This document shows, in pieces, positions 6,922 through 13,014 of a stretch of 15,449 bases of DNA. The notes under the pieces were generated by a model, which was given only the letters and a program-made list of their open reading frames with translations, had not been told where the DNA came from and did not search any database. Numbering within the stretch: position 1 is the first letter of the stretch; every line of letters starts with the position of its first letter. The DNA comes from Planctomycetota bacterium (GTDB lineage: Bacteria; Planctomycetota; Planctomycetia; Pirellulales; Pirellulaceae), in contig JAEZAS010000482.1 in NCBI GenBank assembly GCA_023430365.1, positions 1-15,449 on the forward strand, written 5' to 3'. The position numbers and the translations under genes are program-made.

Positions 6922-7061
6922 GGTTGTTTTTCGAACGCCAAGGCGCGAAGACGCCAAGAGGACCCAGGATTCCCCCGCATTAGCTAACTCGAACCGCAAC
7001 GCCATCTCATTCTTTGCGCCTTGGCCTCTTTGCGCCTTTGCGTCCCCGAAACACCCCAACC
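6922..7061. repeat. C foldback element, copy 2
   Basis: Second foldback element. The left arm begins GGTTGTTTTTCGAACGCC and continues AAGGCGCGAAGACGCCAAG (to about 6960). The right arm CTTTGCGCCTTGGCC... (7012-7043) is its imperfect reverse complement, and the outer right end reads CCCCGAAACACCCCAACC. The leader AACTGATTTTAAGTTTGG at 6906-6923 matches that before C copy 1. Between the A-B tail (6794) and this leader, copy 2 carries roughly 75 bp that copy 1 lacks. Confidence 0.72.
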
Positions 7062-7098
7062 AGTGACGTCAGCTAGTTGACCCCACGCCCAATAACGT

Positions 7099-7201
7099 CC
7101 TCGTGCGGGGCTGGCCCGGAGGCGGTTCGCCTCCGGCTGCTTGCCGTGGTGGTGGCCAGCTCTCTGGCGGGGCTGTCTGAATTCTGGCGAAATCAGCTAC
7201 G
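7099..7201 (-). repeat. A-B composite repeat, copy 3 (inverted, shortened)
   Basis: Reverse-complement copy of the 5' part of the A-B unit: hairpin B at 7116-7136 (loop GTT, the complement of AAC) and hairpin A at 7177-7196 (CTGAATTC, loop TGGC, GAAATCAG; one mismatch). The 40-nt spacing between A and B is preserved. The tail block after B is lost. It lies just upstream of the esterase-lactonase gene, whose open frame extends back through it. Confidence 0.82.
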
Positions 7202-7313
7202 GCGACCAAATTGCTCCAACTTGCGATTCACTTTTCCCCTGCCTATGCTCTACCCCGGTCCTGGCCTCTCTCCGAACTCCCACATCCTCGAAAAACCTGC
7301 AACGGTGGCTTCT

Positions 7314-9047
7314 GTGCGCAACTTCGGTCGAACCTCTCTCGCCCTGCTGGCCTGCCTCGTCCTCTTCTTCTCCCAGCCTGCCGCCGCGCAGGAGTCGGGA
7401 CAAGAGGTGCCCAAGGGGGAAGTGACGAAACACTCGTTCGAGTCGAGCAAGATTTTTCCGGGCACCTACCGCGACTACTGGGTCTATGTCCCCAAGCAGT
7501 ACGACGGCGCGAAGCCAGCCTGCGTCTTTGTGTGCCAGGATGGCATTCAGTACGGCGCTCCTGCCGTGTTCGATCGCTTGATTGCCGCGGGAGAAATGCC
7601 GGTGACGATCGGCGTGTTCGTGATGCACGGCCGGGTGAAGGCCAAATCGGACGAGGCGCTCGACCGCTTCAACCGCAGCTATGAGTACGACGGCCTGGGA
7701 GATAACTATGCCCGCTTTCTGCTCGACGAACTGCTTCCCGAGGTTGAAAAACTGAAGACCGAGGACGGCCGGCCGATCAAGCTCTCCCAGGACGGGAACG
7801 ACCGCTGCATCGCCGGCAACAGCAGCGGCGCCATCTGCGCCTTCACGGCGGCCTGGGAACGCCCTGACGATTTCCGCCGCGTTTTCAGCGCCATTGGCAC
7901 CTACGTGGGGCTCCGCGGCGGGCACCACTACTCGACCCTCATCCGCAAGGTAGAGCCCAAGCCGCTCCGCATCTTCCTCGAGGACGGCAGCAACGACCTG
8001 AACATCTACGGCGGCGATTGGTGGATCGCCAACCAGGCGATGGAGCGCTCGCTGACGTTCGCCGGCTATGAAGTGACGCACAACTGGGGAGACGGAGCCC
8101 ACAACAGCAAGCACGCGACCGAGATTTTCCCGGAAGCGATGCGCTGGATCTGGAAGGATTGGCCGCAGGGCATCTCCCGCGGCAAGGGCTCGCCCCAACT
8201 GCAGGACATCCTCATTCCGGACGAAGACTGGAAGCTCGTCTCCGAGGGGTACACCTTCACCGAAGGTCCCGCCGCCAATGAGAAGGGAGAGGTCTTCTTC
8301 AATGACATCCCGGCCCGCAAGACTTACAAGATCGACGTCGACGGCAAGGTGACCGAGTTCCAGACCGACACCAACCGCGCCAATGGTCAGGCGATTGGTC
8401 CCGACGGTCGACTCTACGCGGTGGACATGGAGAGCGAATCGATCGTGGTCTACGACGCTGAGGGCAAACGCTCGACCGTGGTCGACGGCTTCCGCGGCAA
8501 CGACATCGTCATCCGCCACGACGGCAGCATGTACGTCACCCAGCCCGGCTGGGATGGCAAGTCGCCGAGCAAGATCTGGTACATCAGCCCGCAAGGGGAA
8601 AAGGAGGAAGTCGACAGCGGCCTCAAGTTCGCCAACGGCATCACCGTCTCGCCCGATCAGTCGCTGCTGTACGTCGCCGACAGCCGAACCCACTGGGTGT
8701 ACAGCTACCAGATCCAGGAGGACGGTTCGCTCGCCTACAAGCAGCAGTACTACCACCTGCATGTACCCGATACCGCCGACGACAGCGGCGCGGACGGCAT
8801 GCGCACCGACCGCGACGGCCGGCTGTGGGTGGCCACGCGGATGGGCCTCCAGGTCTGCGACCAGGCGGGCCGCGTGAACTGCATCATCCCCACCCCCAAC
8901 GGCAAGTGCTCAAACCTCTGCTTCGGCGGCGAGAAGTTCGACACCCTCTACGCCACCTGCGGCGACAAGGTCTACAGCCGCAAGGTGAAAGTCACCGGCG
9001 CCAACGCCTGGCAAAAGCCCCACAAACCCGCCGCCCCCAGACTGTAA
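7314..9047 (+). CDS. Secreted fusion of esterase (alpha/beta-hydrolase) and SMP-30/gluconolactonase
   Basis: With the GTG at 7314 the protein has 577 residues and starts with a Sec signal peptide (MRNFGRTSLALLACLVLFFSQPAAAQ). Residues about 37-280 form an esterase of the enterochelin-esterase/EstD type: GNSSG (168-172, nucleophile Ser170), the acid in LEDGSND (Asp224 or Asp228) and His263 in GDGAHNSKH. Residues about 300-560 form an SMP-30/gluconolactonase six-bladed propeller, with metal-ligand Glu317 (FTEGPA), Asn441 (FANGITVSPD) and Asp494 (GADGMRTDRDGRLWVA). It likely hydrolyses an ester and a sugar lactone in the periplasm or outside. The frame is open upstream to 7077, with an ATG at 7245, but the part before 7202 is copy 3 of a dispersed repeat and the ATG has no Shine-Dalgarno. 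GTG has GGTGG 5 nt upstream and begins the signal peptide. ATG 7245 remains the main alternative. Confidence 0.9.
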   Translation: MRNFGRTSLALLACLVLFFSQPAAAQESGQEVPKGEVTKHSFESSKIFPGTYRDYWVYVPKQYDGAKPACVFVCQDGIQYGAPAVFDRLIAAGEMPVTIGVFVMHGRVKAKSDEALDRFNRSYEYDGLGDNYARFLLDELLPEVEKLKTEDGRPIKLSQDGNDRCIAGNSSGAICAFTAAWERPDDFRRVFSAIGTYVGLRGGHHYSTLIRKVEPKPLRIFLEDGSNDLNIYGGDWWIANQAMERSLTFAGYEVTHNWGDGAHNSKHATEIFPEAMRWIWKDWPQGISRGKGSPQLQDILIPDEDWKLVSEGYTFTEGPAANEKGEVFFNDIPARKTYKIDVDGKVTEFQTDTNRANGQAIGPDGRLYAVDMESESIVVYDAEGKRSTVVDGFRGNDIVIRHDGSMYVTQPGWDGKSPSKIWYISPQGEKEEVDSGLKFANGITVSPDQSLLYVADSRTHWVYSYQIQEDGSLAYKQQYYHLHVPDTADDSGADGMRTDRDGRLWVATRMGLQVCDQAGRVNCIIPTPNGKCSNLCFGGEKFDTLYATCGDKVYSRKVKVTGANAWQKPHKPAAPRL

Positions 9048-9114
9048 GGAAAAAAAGAGGGACTCGCGCCGCCAAAGCCCCTCAACCCAATCCAGCCATC
9101 TCCCAAGAAAGCAG

Positions 9115-9135
9115 CCGGAGGCGAACCGCCTCCGG
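9115..9135 (+). repeat. B hairpin, copy 4
   Basis: Identical to the B hairpins at 6281-6301 and 6680-6700: 9-bp perfect stem CCGGAGGCG/CGCCTCCGG with loop AAC, preceded by GCAG and followed by GCC. Here it stands before an A hairpin instead of after one. Confidence 0.85.
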
Positions 9136-9170
9136 GCCCGCCCCCCGCGAGAACAATGCGAAGCAACACT

Positions 9171-9197
9171 CGTAGCTGAATTCGCCAGAATTCAGAC
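9171..9197 (+). repeat. A hairpin, copy 4
   Basis: CGTAGCTGAATTCGCC... with a perfect 8-bp stem CTGAATTC/GAATTCAG (9176-9195) and loop GCCA, followed by AC. Compared with copy 1 the sixth stem base is T instead of G, and its partner is A instead of C, so pairing is kept. Confidence 0.85.
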
Positions 9198-9236
9198 AAA
9201 CCCAGCCTCCACCCGCGGAGTTTCTGCTCCAAGCAT

Positions 9237-9370
9237 GTTTGTCTTCCAACGCCGAGTCGCAAAGACGCCAAGAAGAGCCGGGGAACGCTTGGGCTTAGAC
9301 GAACTTCGGGTCGTCATCTCTGGTCTTTGCGCCTTGGCGTCTCTGCGCCTTGGCGCTTCGAAGACAACCG
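9237..9370. repeat. C foldback element, copy 3
   Basis: The left arm GTTTGTCTTCCAACGCC...GACGCCAAGAAG (9237-9275) pairs imperfectly with the right arm CTTTGCGCCTTGGCGTCTC...CTTCGAAGACAAC (9325-9368). The outer ends TTGTCTTC and GAAGACAA are perfect complements. The spacer between the arms (about 9276-9324) is unrelated to the spacers of the other two copies. Confidence 0.75.
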
Positions 9371-9387
9371 ACTTAGCAGCGCACGAC

Positions 9388-9414
9388 CGTTGCTGACGCC
9401 GCCAGAATGCAGAC
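9388..9414 (+). repeat. Degenerate A element, copy 5
   Basis: CGTTGCTGACGCCGCC... aligns along its length with CGTAGCTGAATTCGCC... and keeps the CGCCAGAA core and the terminal GCAGAC, but the stem is broken. Probably a decayed copy. Confidence 0.5.
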
Positions 9415-9440
9415 GTCCCGCAAATTGGAGTTGGGCGTAT

Positions 9441-9465
9441 CTGAATTCTGGCGAATTCAGCTACG
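9441..9465 (-). repeat. A hairpin, copy 6 (inverted)
   Basis: Perfect 8-bp stem CTGAATTC/GAATTCAG (9441-9460) with loop TGGC, the complement of GCCA, then CTACG. It is the reverse complement of copy 4 and lies about 115 bp upstream of the lipoprotein start. Confidence 0.85.
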
Positions 9466-9580
9466 CGGGCGACTGTCGTCTTTCGGCCAGGGCGGCCGAA
9501 TTGCTTCTTGCTTCCCCACCCGTCTGTGGTAGAACGGGCGAAATTCTGCTTCGCCGGTCAACCTCAGGCTGAGGGCTGCG

Positions 9581-11608
9581 ATGGACAAGCGATCTCTGGC
9601 AACCGCGCTCGTGTTTAGCCCTCTCCTCGCGCTGCTCACCGTCGGCTGCAGCGAGGGCCCGTCCCCCGGGGCGATTCCCCAAGCCAGCGCCGCGCCTCCC
9701 AAGGGACCGGCGGTACCTCCTGCTCCGCAAGCAAAGCCAGCGGCCGACCAGAAAGTCCCCGCCGCTCCGAAGGAAGCGCCAAAACGCTACACCTGGGAGG
9801 AACTGGAAACCCATCTGGCCGAATTGCGCGAGAAGGCCAAGACCGATCCGAAAGCGGCCATCGAGCTCCGCCGAGAGTACGATCGCGTCGCGACTCCCGC
9901 CTACACGGAGGCGCAAAACTACGAGCAGCACATCGAGCGTCTCACGCAGTGGAAAACCGCGCACCCGGATTCGCCGACGTCGCGCGTGGCGCTGGCCGAC
10001 GCCTATATCGCTTACGCCTGGGAGGCGCGGGGTGGCGGAGTCGCCGCCACCGTGTCGGACGACGGCGCCCATCTGTTCATTCAGCGCATCCAGGATGCCC
10101 AGGCGCTGTTGGAATCGGCTTTGAAGCTCGGCGCGCCCGATGCAGCCGCCTACAAGTCGCTGCTGACGGTTGCGCGGGCTCGCGGACTGGAGCGCGAGCA
10201 GGTGAACCAGTGGTACGAGGAAGGCAAGAAGCTAACTCCGAACTATTTTGCCCTGCACGTCGAAATGGCGGAGTACCTGCGGCCGGAGTGGCATGGCGAG
10301 CCGGGCGAAGTGGAGGCCTTTGCGAACCAACTGGTGACCGATCTTCCCGGCGACGAGGGACTGGCCGCGTTCGGCTACGTCGTGGGAAGCATCAACTGCT
10401 ACGACTGGGGGCGGATGTTCCGCGGCGTTTACGCCCACGAAAGCCTCAACGGCGCTGCGCGCGTCTTCCTGGAACTGCACCCCGACAACGTGAAGGCGGC
10501 CAACTACGCCGCCCTGTTCGCCTGGGCTGGCGGGGATCGGGAAGTGGGACGCAAGGCGCGCGAGCTGCTTATCGCGGGCGGCGACCCGATGGTTTTTGCG
10601 AGCCATTATCGCTTCACCTGCTTTGATCGGTGGTGCAAAGTCTCGAAGCCCCCCACGGGCGAACTCAGCCGGATGTGGGTCTCGATGTCGACTCCGTGGG
10701 GCCTCCAATTCGACCCCGATCCGCGCTATGTCTGGTGCGCGAACTCCGACGGTCGCGCGCCGGTGCAGCGGATCGATACGCAAACCGGCGAAGTCGATCG
10801 GCGGTTCTACGCGCCGGGCGGCGTCTACGGTATCGAACTGAGCAAAGCGGGGGATCTGGTCGCGGCGCCGATTGCAGTGCAAGGGCTAAACGGCGTCGTG
10901 ATCTGGCCGATGGACGCTTCGCTCCCCCCACGGCTGATCCCAGCCGAGGGCAACTGCCACTATGCGGCGCTCAGCCCCGATGGAAAGACGCTGGCCTACG
11001 GCAATGGCGAGAACGTCAATCTGACGGATCTGAACGAGGCCGACGGCAAGCCCCGAGTGCTTCCGTGCGGTGGTGAGATCGAGGGTGTTGAGTTCTCCAA
11101 CGACGGCAAGTTGCTGGCCGTGCGCGTGCCCTCGCGGATCACTGTCTTCGATACCCAGTCGGGGAAGGAGAAACCAAAAATCACGCTGAAGGACCCGTCG
11201 GGCACGCCGCACTTGTTGAGTGCCGGACGGCCTTTCTTTTTCGACCAGTTGAACCGGCTGACTTATCTGACGATTGTCAACAGCTACGCGATCGTGCGGC
11301 ACGACGCCGAGCTGCGCGGACAAAGCGTTGTTCATCCGAAGTGCCGGAACCTGGGCGCGGCCGTCTCACCCGATGGGAAGCTGCTTGTCGAGTTTCGTAT
11401 GCCCAACGACGAGCCCTGTTCGCTTGAGGTCTGGGACATCGAACGGAACGAGGTCGTGCAGCAGCTCGAAGGGCATGTTTGCCAGGTCTTCAGCTTCGCG
11501 TTCTCGCCCGACAGCAAGCGCCTCGCCACCGGCACTTCGGATGGCGAGGTCAAGATTTGGGACCTGGAGCCAGCCCGGCGCTCCCTGGCGAGCGCGGGGC
11601 AAGAATGA
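9581..11608 (+). CDS. Lipoprotein-type exported protein with helical repeat region and C-terminal WD40-like propeller
   Basis: The protein has 675 residues. The N-terminus MDKRSLATALVFSPLLALLTVGC is a lipoprotein-type signal with Cys23 as probable lipidation site; Thr at -3 is not the commonest choice. A Pro/Ala/Lys-rich linker spans about 27-67. Residues about 68-330 are helical and TPR-like (YEEGKKLTPNYFALHVEMAEYLRPEWHGEPGE resembles DUF4034-type repeats in exported proteins). Residues about 345-670 form a beta-propeller: ALSPDGKTLAYGN, EFSNDGKLLAVRV, AVSPDGKLLVEF, and a canonical last WD40 blade LEGHVCQVFSFAFSPDSKRLATGTSDGEVKIWDLE. No catalytic motif is visible; a protein-protein scaffold in the periplasm is the likely role. 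The ATG has GAGGG 5 nt upstream. It runs convergently to the DUF1552 gene with only 18 bp between the stops. Confidence 0.85.
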   Translation: MDKRSLATALVFSPLLALLTVGCSEGPSPGAIPQASAAPPKGPAVPPAPQAKPAADQKVPAAPKEAPKRYTWEELETHLAELREKAKTDPKAAIELRREYDRVATPAYTEAQNYEQHIERLTQWKTAHPDSPTSRVALADAYIAYAWEARGGGVAATVSDDGAHLFIQRIQDAQALLESALKLGAPDAAAYKSLLTVARARGLEREQVNQWYEEGKKLTPNYFALHVEMAEYLRPEWHGEPGEVEAFANQLVTDLPGDEGLAAFGYVVGSINCYDWGRMFRGVYAHESLNGAARVFLELHPDNVKAANYAALFAWAGGDREVGRKARELLIAGGDPMVFASHYRFTCFDRWCKVSKPPTGELSRMWVSMSTPWGLQFDPDPRYVWCANSDGRAPVQRIDTQTGEVDRRFYAPGGVYGIELSKAGDLVAAPIAVQGLNGVVIWPMDASLPPRLIPAEGNCHYAALSPDGKTLAYGNGENVNLTDLNEADGKPRVLPCGGEIEGVEFSNDGKLLAVRVPSRITVFDTQSGKEKPKITLKDPSGTPHLLSAGRPFFFDQLNRLTYLTIVNSYAIVRHDAELRGQSVVHPKCRNLGAAVSPDGKLLVEFRMPNDEPCSLEVWDIERNEVVQQLEGHVCQVFSFAFSPDSKRLATGTSDGEVKIWDLEPARRSLASAGQE

Positions 11609-11610
11609 CT

Positions 11611-11623
11611 CCGCTGCGAGCGG
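11611..11623. terminator. Small hairpin in the convergent gap between the lipoprotein and DUF1552 genes
   Basis: CCGCT-GCG-AGCGG, a 5-bp GC-rich stem with a 3-nt loop, lies inside the 18-bp space between the two stop codons. It could help end transcription in both directions, but no T-run follows on either strand, so it is not a standard intrinsic terminator. Confidence 0.25.
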
Positions 11624-11626
11624 CGA

Positions 11627-12943
11627 TTAGGTGAGGCCGGTCAGCAGGCCGTCGCCGCAGAAGTCTGGATTGCCGAACTGCTTCAGCTCGTGGCCGAAGG
11701 ACGCGGCGAGCGAGAGCAGCAGGCGGTTGTGCGGCACGCCCTTGAACTTCATCGAGCGGCCCATCTTCCAGCCGAGGCCACCGCCGACCGCGACGAACGG
11801 AATGTTGTCGAGTGTGTGCGAGTTGCCTTTGCCCAGCTCGTTCGTCCAGATGATCGTGGTGTTGTCGAGCAGGCTGCCGTGGCCCCCCGGCTCCGGCGTT
11901 TCGGCCAGACGCTTGGCGAGATAGGCCATCTGCTCGCAGTACCACTTGTTGATCTTGGTCAGGCTGGCCTGCGACTCTTCCTTGCTGTCCTCGTGGTGCG
12001 ACAGCTCGTGATGTCCTTCGTCGACGCCGATCCAGCGCATCTTGGCCTGGCCCACCGAGTTGGTGAACTGCAGCGTGGCGACGCGGGCGAAGTCGGCCTG
12101 GAAGCTGTTGACCATCAGCTCGATTTGCATCTTGCTGAGCTTCGGCATGTTGTCGTTGTCTTCGTGGATGCCCGGCTCGAGTTCCGGAACCGCGTGACCG
12201 ACGCTCGCATCGCCCGCGCGAAGCTCCTGCTCCAGTTCGCGGACCAGCGTGGTGTGCTCTTCGAGCAGGCGGCGGTCTTCGGCGCTGACGGCCGCGCTGA
12301 CCTTCTTCAGGTCGTCTTGCAGCTCGTCGAGGACGCTCTTGAGGCTTTCCTGATCCTTCAGCTTGCCGTAAAGCTTGCCGAACATCTGGTAGGGATCGTC
12401 GATCGGAGCGATCGGCTTGTTCGGGCCGGCGTAGACCATGCGGGTCCAGGTGTCGGCCCGTTCGGGAACCATCACACCGAATTCGAGCGAGCCGAAACGG
12501 GTCCGGGTTTCTTCTTTCGACTGCAGGTAGTTCTTGATTTCCTGGTCGATCGACATGCCGCTGGCCCAACCGGCCGGCGTGTCGCTGCCACCCTGGATGT
12601 TGCCGGGGAACAATTCGACGCCGGTGAGCAAGCAGCCGATGCCGCGCATGTGGTTGTCGCCGTCGCCGCGCACCTTGTCGCACACGCCGTGCATCACGAG
12701 CGTCTGATTCTTGAACGGCTCGAGCGGGCTGAGGCTTTCCTTCAGCGTGAATTCGCTTCCTTCCTCATCGGGCCAGAACGTCTTCGGCACGACGCCGTTG
12801 GGGCTGAAGATCACCACCAATCGCTGGCGGCGAGTCTGCTCGGCGCTGAAGCCGAAACTTGGCAGGTTGAGCACGAACGGCAACGCAGCCGCGCTGATGC
12901 CGAGGTCGCGGAGAAACTGGCGGCGATTGTTGGTGCGAATCAT
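11627..12943 (-). CDS. Tat-exported DUF1552 domain-containing protein
   Basis: The protein has 438 residues, a normal length for DUF1552 proteins. NRRQFLRDLGISAAALPFVLNLP (6-28) is a twin-arginine signal, so the protein is exported folded. The body matches DUF1552 as I know it from planctomycetes: RLVVIFSPNGVVPKTFWP (40-57), LEPFKNQTLVMHGV, GDGDNHMRGIGCLLTG, SIDQEIKNYL, DDPYQMFGKLYG and, near the end, NTTIIWTNELGKGNSHTLDNIPFV. The family is distantly like DUF1501/sulfatase-fold proteins; no enzymatic activity is established and I see no certain catalytic residue. The start is firm: ATG with AGGAG 6 nt upstream (12950-12954). It lies 71 bp downstream of the DUF1592 gene on the same strand, the usual pairing in this phylum, so both are probably co-transcribed. 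Confidence 0.95.
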   Translation of the reverse strand: MIRTNNRRQFLRDLGISAAALPFVLNLPSFGFSAEQTRRQRLVVIFSPNGVVPKTFWPDEEGSEFTLKESLSPLEPFKNQTLVMHGVCDKVRGDGDNHMRGIGCLLTGVELFPGNIQGGSDTPAGWASGMSIDQEIKNYLQSKEETRTRFGSLEFGVMVPERADTWTRMVYAGPNKPIAPIDDPYQMFGKLYGKLKDQESLKSVLDELQDDLKKVSAAVSAEDRRLLEEHTTLVRELEQELRAGDASVGHAVPELEPGIHEDNDNMPKLSKMQIELMVNSFQADFARVATLQFTNSVGQAKMRWIGVDEGHHELSHHEDSKEESQASLTKINKWYCEQMAYLAKRLAETPEPGGHGSLLDNTTIIWTNELGKGNSHTLDNIPFVAVGGGLGWKMGRSMKFKGVPHNRLLLSLAASFGHELKQFGNPDFCGDGLLTGLT

Positions 12944-13014
12944 TTCGTGCTCCTACTCACTAGCGGATCATCCGAGGTGAAGAGCCTTTCGGCCATCCAT
13001 CCATCGACTACAGC

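Larger units (their letters stand above)
9048..9580. other. Intergenic repeat cluster between the esterase-lactonase and lipoprotein genes
   Basis: No credible gene. The stretch holds one B hairpin, three A hairpins and one C foldback element (listed separately). A purine run GGAAAAAAAGAGGGA directly follows the stop at 9047; no hairpin precedes it, so it is not a standard terminator. The promoter of the lipoprotein gene should lie at the 3' end of this stretch but cannot be read with confidence. Confidence 0.6.

Noticed and set aside
6216..7201. CRISPR array
   Set aside because: Repeats are palindromic, of different kinds and orientations, unevenly spaced, and no cas gene is present.
7197..8762. 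Open frame of 521 codons on the minus strand opposite the esterase-lactonase gene
   Set aside because: Rich in Val, Ala, Gly and Arg with no motif, as expected for the antisense of a high-GC gene. The plus-strand frame has two well-supported enzyme domains.
9048..9075. Rho-independent terminator after the esterase-lactonase gene
   Set aside because: There is an A-run on the plus strand directly after the stop but no preceding stem and no T-run.
6216..9465. Insertion sequence
   Set aside because: No transposase or fragment of one is visible between or beside the repeats. Non-autonomous REP or MITE-like elements fit better.
11550..12683. Arg/Pro/Gln-rich minus-strand frame of 377 codons overlapping the DUF1552 gene in another frame
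   Set aside because: Composition fits a frame-shifted reading of the DUF1552 gene, which has the real motifs, Tat signal and ribosome-binding site.
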